From the NCBI RefSeq assembly GCF_030265065.1, contig NC_080395.1, positions 3,913,501 to 3,977,500 on the forward strand: DNA of 64,000 bases, read 5' to 3'. A program made the translations under genes and the position numbers. Below are positions 1-10,448 of the stretch, in pieces. This stretch comes from Corythoichthys intestinalis. Lineage: Eukaryota > Chordata > Actinopteri > Syngnathiformes > Syngnathidae. The notes below the pieces were generated by a model, which was given only the letters and a program-made list of their open reading frames with translations, had not been told where the DNA came from and ran no database searches. Within the stretch, counting starts at the first letter, position 1. Every line of letters begins with the position of its first letter.

Positions 1-3000
1 GCAGCTTCCGGAGAAACGCCTCCATCCATTGGGACATCGAGCTGCAAGCAGATACGGCGATGAGGCTTTTTGATGTCAACAAGTTACAACGGCGTAACTT
101 ACTCTGTATAGGCCGTTTGCACATGGAGGCGACATGGTAGGAGCAGGCGCCTTTTCTCCATGTGCCCTCCTTGGTGCCAACCGTGCATTGACCAAATTCT
201 GGAGATCTGTCGGAGACATTTACGTGTCACACAAACGTGAAAACGGACATGAACTGCGAGACTTTCTTACTTAAGGGACTGACATATCGCCCACTTGGTG
301 TAGGTGACGCTGGAGCCGTCAGACCACATGAGGTGCTCGTCCGTCTCGTCAAACTGACACCACTTCTTGTTGCAATTCTGCGCAAATCGTACATGTCAGT
401 ACAACAACTTTGTTCAACAGTTGCCGACAGTTACTCACCAGTGTGGAAAGTCCAATCCAGTAGTGTTTCTCGTCCACCGCCAAGCTCACGTAGCGAGCCT
501 CATCATCCGAAAAGACAGAGACTAGGTCGCCGCCCTGCTGGGCGCAGCGCTTTTGAGAGGAAGACCAGCTACCACATGATTCCACCTTGTAGCAGTTGGA
601 GCCGTACTCGCGCCACCGATTGGCACGGTCGCATGGCATCATCTGGTAACCTGAAGAAACACCTGAGTTGGATGAGGACTTCTAAACGCACCACCAAATC
701 ATTACGTGGACTCACGGGCGTCTTGCTTGCAGATGTACTTATACTTGTTTTTGGTGCAATGGTGGTGGGACCAGAGACCGTTGTTGTCGCCCTCAGTCAC
801 ACCGCATTTGTTGGACAAGTTCGACTCAGGACTCCAGTACCTGAAAAATCCATGTTTCAATGCCGTTGACAACGATAGATGTCAAATTCATTTTGACTAA
901 TGTCAGTGTTTAGCAGTGGTGGAATGTAATGAAGTAAAAGTACTTTGTTACTATAGTTAAAGCAACAATAGGTAACTTTTCAACCTTTGTAAAATATTTG
1001 CATTACATTTGTGATCATATGTTGATTGACAACTAGTTGAATGACAGCTCATACAGTGGGGCAAATAAGTATTTAGTCAACCACTAATTGTGCAAGTTCT
1101 CCCACTTGAAAATATTAGAGAGGCCTGTAATTGTCAACATGGGTAAACCTCAAACATGAGAGAGAAAATGTGGAACAGAAAATCATATTGATTGATTTTT
1201 AAACAATTTATTTGCAAATCATGGTGGAAAATAAGTATTTGGTCAATACCAAAAGTTCATCTCAATTCTTTGTTATATACCCTTTGTTAGCAACAACGGA
1301 GGCCAAACGTTTTCTGTAACTCTTCACAAGCTTTTCACACTGTTGCTGGTATTTTGGCCCAATTCTCCATGCAGATCTCCTGCAGAGCATTGATGTTTTG
1401 GGGCTGACTTTCAAATCCCTCCACAGATTTTTTTATGGGGTTGAGATCTGGAGACTGGCAAGGCCACTCCAGGACCTTGAAATGCTTCTTACGAAGCCAC
1501 TCCTTTGTTGCCCTGGCTGTGTGTTCGGGATCATCGTCATGATGAAAGACCCAGTCACGTCTCATTTTCAATGCCCTTGCTGACGAAAGGAGATTTTCTT
1601 TCATTCTTTTCTTTACACAGATCAGTCGTCCTGGTCGCTTTGCAGAAAAACAGGCCATAAGCATGATGTTTCCACCCCCATGCTTCACAGTGGGTATGGT
1701 GTTCTTCAGATGCAATTCAGTATTGTTTCTCCTCCAAACACGAGAACCTGTGTTTCTACCAAGAAGTTCTATTTTGGTTTCATCTGACCATAACACATTC
1801 TCCCAGTCCTCTTCTGGATCATCCAGATGCTCTGTAGCGAACCGCAGACAGGCCTGGACGTGTACTTTCTTCAGCAGGGGGACACGTCTGGCAGTGCAGG
1901 ATTTGAGTCCCCGGCGGCGCATTATGTTACTGATAGTAGCCTTTGTTACTGTGGCTCCAGCTCTCTGTAGGTCATTCACTAGGTCCCCCCGTGTGGTTCT
2001 GGGGTTTTTGCTCCCCGTTCTTGTTATCATTTTGACGCCATGGGGTGAGGAGGGATTTGAAAGTCCGTGTTGCCCAACGACAGCCCCAAAAATCACTTCT
2101 CGAGAGGAGATCTGCATGGAGGAATGGGCCAGCAACAGCGTGTGAAAAGCTCTTGAAGAGTTACAGAAAACGTTTGGCCTGTTATTGCCAACAAAGGGTA
2201 CATAACAAAGTATTGTGATGAACCTTTGGTATAAACCAAATACTTATTTTCCACCATGATTTGCAAAAAAATTTTAAAAATGAAACAACGTGATTTTCTG
2301 TTTTTTTTTTCTCCACATTCTGTCTCTCATAGTTGAGGTTTACCTAGGGTGACCAAACGTCCTCTTTTGCCCGGACATGTCCTCTTATTACGTGCTCTCC
2401 GGAGGGTCCGGCCGTTTTCATAAATTCATGAAAACGGTTTTTATGATTTTTCACGGGACCAATTTGAAGAGAATCCCTCCGGCCGCTAGGAGGCAGTGCC
2501 TGCCTGCGTTGACGTGGCTCCGACTAGTAGGGGCGGGAGAAGGAGTAGCTCTTCTTGTTTTTTGTTGGCAGTTTACCCTTTGTTTCATGGGGAATTACCA
2601 CCATCTAATGTCTGTTGACAGTTAGTATTATATTTTAAGTAGGAGCGCCTGCCCAGTTAAGAGTTTTTTTTACGATAAATACGTATATAATGGCAACTGT
2701 TGACTTCTGTCGGAGATTTGTACTGGCGTAATCTGTAAAATCCCGTTTGGTGTTGCATCGTTGCGCTGCCGATGACTGTAAACTTTTATAGCAAAGTTTG
2801 ATTTTGCCTCACTAACAGGGTAGCTATCAGTTTGCTCAGCCGCGCTAGGCATTATGGGCGATGTAGTTTTGAATTGCTGCGTTTGGAAACATGTTGGTTG
2901 AATAGCTTGTCAGTTTATTTCGGTTATTGTTTGCGTACAATCTAAAACACTGAATGGGAATAAAAATTGAGTGGGAATAACAGTTTGTCAACGACAACTG

Positions 3001-4015
3001 TTGTGATAGTAATTTATAAAAATGTTGAGTTGGCACATAGCCTACTGTGTGTGCGTATTGACTGGACTACATTTTCATGGGTCTGCTTATATATATATTT
3101 TAATCATTATTCGTTTTTTTGTTTTTTTTTTTTAATTTAAGGTTTGATTTTTTTTGTGGGGGGGGGGGGGGTAAAGCCTGTTGAGTACCAGTTGAGTAAA
3201 AAAATATTTCCATATAGTCCTATGGTTTTTTTGTTTGTTTGTTTTTTCTTTTTAATAAAACTGAATTTTTCTATCCGGACGGAGGGGGCACACTTTAAAA
3301 TTATTAAAGTTATATAGGCATCTTTGAGTGGACTTCGAGTAAAATTCAAGTATCTCGAGGCCGGGCCGAGTGTCCTCTTTTTTGGAAATCAAAATATGGT
3401 CACCCTAGGTTTACCCATGTTGACAATTACAGGCCTCTCTAATATTTTCAAGTGGGAAAACTTGCACAATTAGTGCTCAACTAAATACTTATTTGCCCCA
3501 CTGTATTTTCACCCCCCTAATTATGCAATATGGTAAACAAGGAATACTTACCCATAGTGCTTATTATAACGTTTTCCGTCTGTCCACAAATGTGTTCCGT
3601 TTGTGCTCTGCAGTCCGAGCCAGAATGTTTCCTCTTTGATTTGGGTAATCAGCCATGCCTTATCAGGAACCGTACAATTCACAATCAGTATGGGGTGGGG
3701 GGGGGGGGGGGGGTGTATAGAGATTTTCGAGATTCTCACCCTTTCATGGATGTCTAGAACGCTTGTCAGGTTGCTATTCATGTCGATACAGTCCTTCTGA
3801 GCCTCGTCCCATGTCTTCTTAACATTGGAGAAGTAGTAACATCTGTCCTCGTTAGACCACCAGCCGTGTGGGCACTGACAAAGAACTGCAAACAGCATAA
3901 AATTACATTTTGCATTAAAAACGAATAAATAAATAAAACACTCACCCGCATAAGTCCACGTGCCAAGCGTGAGCAGCGCCTTCACAAGAAGCGCATTGCT
4001 TGCGTTGGTTTTCAT
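1..4015 (-). CDS. Multi-CTLD C-type lectin-like protein (macrophage mannose receptor 1-like), 5' part, partial
   Basis: A secreted or membrane protein made of repeated C-type lectin-like domains, running off the left edge. Eight minus-strand exons join in phase: 4015-3946 (start codon and hydrophobic signal peptide), 3885-3740, 3658-3552 and 840-716 (CTLD1), 650-439, 377-271 and 206-103 (CTLD2), then 41-1 (start of CTLD3, CPNGW). Together they give 912 nt and 304 residues, with signal ~1-23, CTLD1 ~26-148, CTLD2 ~154-289. All donors are GT and all acceptors AG. The lectin-fold marks FWLGLQ and YWIGLS, WTDG and WSDG, and the paired cysteines are clear. The sugar- and calcium-binding EPN/QPD and WND motifs are absent: LWSHHHC and TWRKGAC stand where WND would be. 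I therefore infer protein binding or a lost sugar site. Intron 3 is 2.7 kb because of transposon insertions. The family is secure; the orthologue is not. Confidence 0.85.
958..1050. repeat. Fragment of the dispersed repeat found in the 54-61 kb inverted repeat
   Basis: This stretch (GGTAACTTTTCAACCTTTGT onward, then TGATCATATGTTGA) matches 54130-54215 in reverse orientation and 60870-60955 directly. It lies in intron 3 of the CTLD gene and is cut by the Tc1 insertion at 1054. Confidence 0.55.
1335..2135 (-). pseudogene. Tc1-like transposase remnant
   Basis: The 266-codon open frame has the second helix-turn-helix region ([20 protein letters not shown]), the first catalytic aspartate in [15 protein letters not shown], and a D-containing [10 protein letters not shown] block. 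The third catalytic residue is lost: the usual NPIENLW reads NPIKKSV. The first N-terminal helix-turn-helix is missing and its place is taken by inverted 3' sequence. A normal Tc1 transposase has about 340 residues, so this copy should be inactive. Confidence 0.8.
2345..3407. mobile_element. Non-autonomous hAT element nested in the Tc1 copy
   Basis: Ends TAGGGTGACC and GGTCACCCTA are flanked by the 8-bp duplication ggtttacc (2337-2344 and 3408-3415). The host Tc1 end continues across the site, as its other arm shows. No transposase is recognised in the 1063 bp. The inside has A/T-rich tracts and a poly-G run near 3158. Confidence 0.85.
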
Positions 4016-4045
4016 CTCGGAGCTGGGATTCCAAGTAGAGGAGAA

Positions 4046-4055
4046 GATTTAAATC
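4046..4055 (-). promoter_or_regulatory. TATA-like box upstream of the CTLD gene
   Basis: The palindromic GATTTAAATC lies about 31 bp upstream of the start codon at 4015. An ATTGG (inverted CCAAT) motif lies about 30 bp further upstream in the gene's orientation. Together they suggest a compact promoter with a very short 5' UTR. This is inference from motif and spacing only. Confidence 0.35.
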
Positions 4056-4631
4056 AGCAGCGCACGAGCCAGGTGATCTTTACCAATAAAAGTCACTTTG
4101 CGCCACTTTACACCGCCCAGTCTTCTTGTCGGACCACGCGCGACCGACGTTACAAAGCGTCAAGGAGCGCGCGTACAATACGCGCAAGAACGTCAGCGCG
4201 TTTCAGAAACCACGGTGTGGTTCGTTGATAGCGTTCACGCGCAAGTGGTTCCTCTACGTCAAGACGCAAAAAGCGCCGCAAACGGTGTCCGTCGTTGATC
4301 GGTACAAACGCGAACGCGTCACGGAATCCACGTTTAGTTCCCAAGCTCGTGTTATATGGCTCTGATCTTGTTTGGCAACGTTTGTAATTTTGTGATGCAG
4401 AGAACTTATATGCATGGGGAAGGGCATAGGGGCACGGCACAATAATTAGACAAAACAGATTGGGTGAACGGGGGTCAGGGCTTCATTTCTTACGAATATG
4501 AACCATAAGTGGAGTTTAAGGGGGGCAGCCCCCCCTGGTGGCCGAAAAATAGTGATGAAGAAACCAAAGCTTTCTGAAGCAGTGAATCAATGGCGTACCG
4601 CAAGCAACACGTCACTTACGCTCATTAATAT
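4056..4631. other. Intergenic stretch upstream of the CTLD gene
   Basis: No gene is recognised. CpG-rich sequence with repeated GCGTT/ACGCG words at 4130-4330 could be promoter-proximal. Near 4510-4545 a short palindrome (GGGGGGCAGCCCCCC) and the words CTGGTGGCC resemble a worn transposon end. Confidence 0.4.
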
Positions 4632-5804
4632 TAGAGCTGAAACGAATACTCGAGCAACTCGAGTAACTTGAGTTTAAAAACTGATCCGAGTAATTTTATT
4701 CACCTCGAGTAATCGTTTATTTTGACAGCTGTAAGCATCACGTTTTGCTCGGACTACTTTTAATGCGGGACAACGCGCTGATGTCACGTTCGTAGAGGAA
4801 GAAAAAAAAAAAAGAAAAAAAAAACTTAATGCAACCGACAGCCGCTACAAACGATGCCGACGTTGCTAAATAGTAGCCCGCACGATGCTACGTTGGTAGG
4901 TAGCGTCTGATGAGTCTCATAAAGATCACATGTATGTTGAACTAGATGCGAAAGGACGGACTCAGCCGCGTCTAGGCAGCGTTAGTAAACAGCCGCCATC
5001 TTAAAGCAGTACAGCGCTAAGCGCTAATAAAGAGCGCTAAGCGCTGATAAAAAAAGATTAACATTACTGTCACTAACTCAAGCAATGTTAGCCCTGCGGA
5101 GGGCTAAGTTTCTATTAATTATGACCACTGTCGATGCGTGGCTAACGTGTCTTACATACAGGCTTTAACATAACATAGCGTTGTGGAGTGATGAGAGCGT
5201 AAAATAAAAACTCAATCATGCTAACTATCAATTTTAGCTCAGTAGGCATTGCTGGATAAAACACTAAGTAGCACTGGTCCCTAATGTGCTCCAATACAGC
5301 CTGTATCATACATTTATTTTGAACACTGCAAAAACTCAAAATCCTATCAAGACTTACAGTTTAGACTACTTAAAACTTAACTAGAACTTAAAAATGGCTT
5401 GACAGAAATAGAAATCCAATTGAAACACGTGGGAAAAAATCCTAACTTTTAAGTGATATGTGTTATCAAGCGTAACGGCATTTTTAGGTATGTATATATA
5501 TATATATATATTTTTTTTTTAAATAAGATCTAAAGGTTTTTGAGTGAAAGCAGTGAATTAGTCTTTTTTTTAATTCTAGTTACATCTGAGATGCAATTGT
5601 TGGCTGTTTTCAACAATATACATCGAAAATAAAGACATTGATTGACTGAAAATGGTTCAAAATTAGATGAAATGTCTTGTTTTCTCATGTATATTTATAA
5701 TTGCTCTTCACCTAAAAATATATTTGTTTTATCTGATTACTCGATTAATCGATATTTTTCAGTCGATCACTCGATTACTAAAATATTCGATAGCTGCAGC
5801 CCTA
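4632..5804. mobile_element. Non-autonomous hAT element (TAGRGCTG family), copy 1
   Basis: It starts TAGAGCTGAAACGAATACTC and ends ATTCGATAGCTGCAGCCCTA. The 8-bp duplication attaatat is intact at 4624-4631 and 5805-5812. CTCGAG/TCGATTA words cluster at both ends. A second, interrupted copy lies at 33206-36236 and a lone end at 29201-29233. Confidence 0.88.
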
Positions 5805-5897
5805 ATTAATATTCATGACTTTAGCTACTGTTGCTAACTAGGGACAAGCCACCGTTTGTCCCTAATAGGAAATGAATGGAAGTCGTGTACGTAGGAG

Positions 5898-6055
5898 ATG
5901 TTTACAGAGCTAAACCTACCAATTCTCTCCGAAAATGATGTGCCTGGTGCCAAATTCACTGGCAAAGATGTGAAAGAACATAAAAACGTTCAGTTAAAGA
6001 GATGGCTTGAGTGTCGAAGGCTGAAAAAGACGAAAAAAAGGAGCGACCTAAGCAT
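5898..6055 (+). pseudogene. Exon-like piece of a transposon-encoded SAP-like protein
   Basis: The frame from the start codon at 5898 contains DVPGAKFTGKDVKEHKN, then QLKRWLECRRLKK and KKRSDL. That pattern resembles the N-terminal SAP-like segment of the YqaJ-containing proteins I associate with ISL2EU-type DNA transposons in fish. The frame then enters non-coding-looking sequence, as expected if an exon ends near 6045-6055. No terminal repeats were found around it, so it may be a fragment. Family assignment rests on memory of the pattern. Confidence 0.45.
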
Positions 6056-6315
6056 AGCTTTAGCTTTTTTATCGACGTGACTGACAATGACATTCTCCTG
6101 TTTCAACAAGCTATCCTTTACCATCAGCCCTGTCTTTCTTATATATCCTCTGGTTGTCCTACGTCTCTTACCGTTCTTGGAGGTAATTTAGTTAGCTTTG
6201 TGTAGCGATCGCAAATGCTACTCAGTGACAGCCAACGAACACTTTTAATTTTTTCCATTGATAACACATCTTAATTCTATAATTTATTTACATTTACCCC
6301 TTACTAAAGTTGTTT

Positions 6316-6442
<127 letters not shown>

Positions 6443-7897
6443 ACCTCCTAAAACTACTGAAATGCAAAGAAAACTGTTTTGGCACAGTTATTTCCACACA
6501 TACAAAAACAGATTTTCATTCAAAATTGTATTTTTTCAATGATTTGCAAAATAAAAGTTAACAAAAACAGCAATAACCCCAACCTCCATCTACTAATCCC
6601 CCCCTCAATTCCTGACATACTAAATGCCAAATCTCAATTTTAACTACTTAAGAACATAGGATGTATATTAAAATTTAAGTTAATGGTAACGTTTACTTTT
6701 TTATTTTTAAATAAAGATATAAGTAACATACATTCAGAAAAATAAGTACAAATTACTTCTATTATGCAGAGTGAAATGTAATGTATCTTGAAGATCGCGC
6801 AAACATTGACTTTTTTAAATCATAAGGAAATTAATAAGTAGCCTAACATAAGTGAACAAATATAAGTCCAAAGTGCACATTGACAGCGAAGATGTTTTGA
6901 ACCTTCCCATCAGAGCAAATAAAACTAAATATGATAAACAAGCCTCCTCAACTCTTTCGTTGTTCCATTTTTTGCTCCATTTTATGTTGCTCTGCTGATC
7001 ACATGTCAGAATGTCAGCCAATTGAACAATTGAACAGATAAATGAGTTGAGGTGTTTTGCTTTGGCACATCATCATCTGACTCAGATAACTGCAGCAGCT
7101 GGGGAAACCTCCATGCCGTCCGTGGAATAAAATAATAAATACAGTATTGGGGGAAACGGATTATGCTACACAAGCACTTTATTATGCTTGTTGTTAACAC
7201 TTGTATATGTAAATCTGATGTTGGTAGATTGTTTTCTTCTTGGAGATTAAATGCATATGTGACAGTTTTGCGTTTTTTTGTCTGTTTTTTTTGTTTTTTT
7301 TTACGTAGCGTTTTGACAGTTGCCTTCATATTTTCGGAATCAAAGCACCGTGTACCGCAACAGCATTCCGGCCCTGAATCTTATACCGGAACTGCGCTCT
7401 GTCCCAGAATCTTATACCGGAACTGCGTTCCTGACCGTTCTGGCCCACTTTCACCCCTGGACAGAAGCAGTACAGCACAACGTTACGCTAAAAAAATTAA
7501 GTAAAAATATAAAACTGGCTTACCTCTTTGTCCTCTGAAAGACCATGCCAACCCAACATAATGTTTACTGCATATGAAATGTGAATGGATTCACCGAGCT
7601 GGTGTTAAAGTCCGCGCAAGTTGATTCGGTCTTCACATTTTTTCCTCCCGAGTTTTTGGTTTCCGGAAACGTAAGAAGAAAACATCCTTCATGTGTCGTA
7701 ATGTCTAGAGTCGTTTCTACAAGTTCCAAAAAAGCTATGCGTGATCGGCATGTTAGTTTTTGAAAGATTACCGGCGAAAAGTAGCACAAATTACGTTAAG
7801 TCTATGCGAGGGCGGGTTTATAATGTCCCACTTCGGCTTTACTTCCGCTTTACGATGCAACGTCACAGTCTAAAAATAGCCTGCGTGCGGTAAGCCA
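6443..7897. other. Repeat-rich stretch without a recognised gene
   Basis: 6680-6780 matches 8625-8720 (dispersed repeat, words such as ATAAGTAACATACATTCAGA). A 26-bp direct duplication around GAATCTTATACCGGAACTGC lies at 7377-7426. Nothing else was recognised. Confidence 0.45.
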
Positions 7898-8383
7898 TTG
7901 CCTGGCACGGCCAGACTGTTCTCCCTGTGTTTTTCAAACACTGAGAGTATAGTCTGGGACCCAGCCCATTAACGGCCTCTCGAGCAAGTACAAAATCAAT
8001 CGATAAATCAGATTCGTTTATTTGCGTGACGTGTTCTTAACGAGCAACGTCACTCTTCCGCGTCGGAAGTCGTCTCCACAACAACACAGATGGTGAACGG
8101 GAGAGCCGAAAATATGTTCCAATCCATGGTAAAATCAGTTTTAAATGACCAAAAACACATCGACACAAGTCATTGACAACAGTCTGTCTCGCGCTAGCCA
8201 TGTTGAATAAACTCTGCTCTCCTCGTATGTTTACCTCCACGTGCAAGTCCCTCGTCCCGCCCGTCGCTGATTGGTTCACTCCGCTGTCTGTTTGCTGTGG
8301 CTTGCTCCGCCCTGGAAATTTTATCCGCTTAATGGTGGCCAGACTCAATAGCTAGAACAGTGGTGAGTCTGGAGTACCAGGTG
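7898..8383 (-). mobile_element. Small TIR element carrying a conserved mini-ORF, copy 1 (reverse)
   Basis: The reverse complement matches the element at 55780-56287 along its length. Ends are TTGCCTGGC...CCAGACT and GTCTGGAGTACCAGG. On the minus strand it encodes NMASARQTVVND and CRCVFG, as the other copy does; the frame shifts after that block. No clear target duplication is visible here. Confidence 0.65.
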
Positions 8384-8727
8384 AGTCACGGCACTGCTTC
8401 ACTACTGCTTTCTGTACCACTGAAGCAAATGTGTTGAAATGATTCAGTGCTACGAGGCATTTGACACAATTCAGTGTGTTGACATTTGCTGGACAAAAAT
8501 ATATTAAACTTTTATATAACCAAATAAAAAAAGTGTCACCTGAACACAAGGGCGTAGGTTTGGTCTCAACGTTGGTAGGGACAATATAACAGCATACATG
8601 TAATGTAAAGTTATGTAAACGTTTGCTTTTATTTTAATTTAAATAATAAAGATATAAGTAACATACATTCAGAAAAATAAGTACAAATCACTTATATCAT
8701 GCAGAGTGAAATGGAATATATTTGGTC

Positions 8728-9488
8728 TAAGGCTGTCAAACGATTAAAATCTTTAATCGAATTAATCACAGCTTAAAAAGTAATTAATCGTAATTAAACA
8801 CAATTCAAATCGTCTCTAAAATATGCCATATTTTTCTGTAAATTATTGTTGGAATGGAAAGATAAGACAAGACGGTGATATACATTCAACATACTGTACA
8901 TAAGTACTGTATTTGTTTATTATAACAATAAATCCACAAGACGCCATTACCATTATTAACATTCTTTCTGTGAAAGGGATCCATGGATAGAAAGACTTGT
9001 AATTCTTACAGGATTAATGCGAGTTTGTATATTGTGACTAAATATTGCCATCTAGTGTATTTGTTGAGCTTTCAGTAAATGATACTGCAGCGACTTAACT
9101 TCTGCCCAAATGCATGATGGGAAGTGGTGCAACCATGACTGTGTGTGCAGGCTGCTAATACTATATCTTCTCTGCATTGGGTGCACTACAGGGTGTTAAG
9201 AAAAAGATCAACTCCTGTCACTCTTCCCCACGTCGCTTCCCACAATATTTATAGTTGCTGTGGGAGAAATGACAAAGCTTTTGGTTAAGTGCGGCCCCAA
9301 TGAATGCTTGTATTTACTCCACTCTGCCTCTTAACTCTGTATATAAGTAAAACGGCGCCATTGTAGGCTGTTTGCAGCAATGCGTGAATGAATCGTACTG
9401 CAAATGCGTTAGTGGCGATAAATATTTTCACGTGATTGATTAAAAAAATTAATTACCGCCCGTTAACGCGATAAATTTGACAGCCCTA
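8728..9488. mobile_element. Non-autonomous hAT element (GGGCTGTCAAA family), copy 1
   Basis: Ends TAAGGCTGTCAAACG and TTTGACAGCCCTA, with ATTAATCG/GTTAACGCG words at the tips. Full-length relatives lie at 52507-53278 and, reversed and expanded, at 15274-16790. A fragment is at 27955-28465. The middle shares CATACTGTACATAAGTACTG with all of them. Confidence 0.8.
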
Positions 9489-9649
9489 CATTTAACAAAA
9501 CAAAATAAATGCATTCATTTGGGATGAAATGCATAACTGATGCTACAACAATCTAACGATATACTGGCAAGCGGGGTGGCCAGTGGGGTGGTCAACCAAT
9601 TTATAGGGGTGGCCGTGGCCACCCCTGGCCACCCCTGGTGGCGCCACTG
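9489..9649. mobile_element. Right end of a CAGTGGCGCC-type hAT
   Basis: The sequence matches the right end of the element at 52201-53439, with GGGGTGGCC words and the tip GGCGCCACTG. As at 52.5 kb, a GGGCTGTCAAA element lies directly inside it, so both loci may descend from one nested pair. The left end was not found. Confidence 0.6.
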
Positions 9650-10351
9650 CTTATCCGATGATGTCACTTTCCCCACGCGCTGAGAAGCCATAGATATCAT
9701 ATTAGAAAGAGAGACTTCTCTCGCAACCCTTTTGCAGCGAACCTAAACTGGGTGATTTCCCATAAACTAAAATACTTGGCGAAAAATTGACGGATTTTCA
9801 AACAATTTGGTTTCTGACAACCAGCAATAACGTGGCTATGATTTTGCCTGGATGTTAAAAAACACATTATTCAAGTTTACCGTCAATATACTTCATCTTG
9901 ACGTTTATGGATAAAACAAGACGTTTGAAAATCGGTTGAAAATTGAGTAATTTATAGCTATTTCAAGTCACACGCTTCTTTGATTAAATTGTTTATCGAA
10001 TGGCACTGACACAAAATGGCCGACAAGTCACAACTACCGCCCTGGTTATGACACAGAGCGTATTGCACATCTAGCCCAAGTTTCGCTTCCTGGGATCGTT
10101 ATTCTTAAAAACGGGGGGAATCAGTTCTGAACCGACAAGGCGGTTAATGTAACTATAGCAAAACATCATTTATTAAGCTTTCGTGCCTTGCTAAAGCCGT
10201 TTCTGTTCAAGTAGCAGTTAAGTTTGGCTTAGTTCATTTTAGCTTAGTAGCTAAGCTACTAACGGAAGGCATTTGCTAGCTTCACGTCGTCACGCTACTG
10301 AAGAGTAGTGGGTTGGAAAGGATGCGCGTTTATTGTGTGAAATGAGTGAAA
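9650..10351 (+). promoter_or_regulatory. Probable 5' region of zinc-finger gene A
   Basis: Upstream of the inferred start codon at 10352 there is unique-looking sequence with TAGCTTAG/GCTAAGCTAC words at 10223-10262. Similar words (CTTAGCTTAGC) precede the start of gene B at 27147-27177. No TATA box stands out. Promoter function is inference. Confidence 0.3.
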
Positions 10352-10448
10352 ATGGTGAAGGAAGAAGACTTCGAGGAGGACGTTTGTGGAGTAAAAGAGA
10401 AGGAATCTTCACGTCAAGGCCTCAGCGACGACGACGCGCACACAGCAG
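10352..10448 (+). CDS. Inferred first coding exon of gene A
   Basis: The ATG at 10352 is followed by 32 codons and one extra base before CAG|GTCACT. Its acidic content (EEDFEEDVCGVKEKE) and phase-1 end fit exon 2, which needs one incoming base. The upstream in-frame ATG at 10322 is followed by a stop before 10352, so 10352 is the only usable start. Another transcript start is possible. Confidence 0.65.

Larger units (their letters stand above)
1054..3503. mobile_element. Tc1-like DNA transposon with long inverted ends, TA target
   Basis: Ends CAGTGGGGCAAATAAG and its complement are flanked by TA at 1052-1053 and 3504-3505. The inverted similarity is long. About 1054-1390 is mirrored by 2105-2344 and then 3416-3503, the two right-hand pieces being separated by a later hAT insertion. 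The right inverted arm includes a mirror copy of the transposase 3' end, so the element appears rearranged. It sits in intron 3 of the CTLD gene. Confidence 0.85.
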
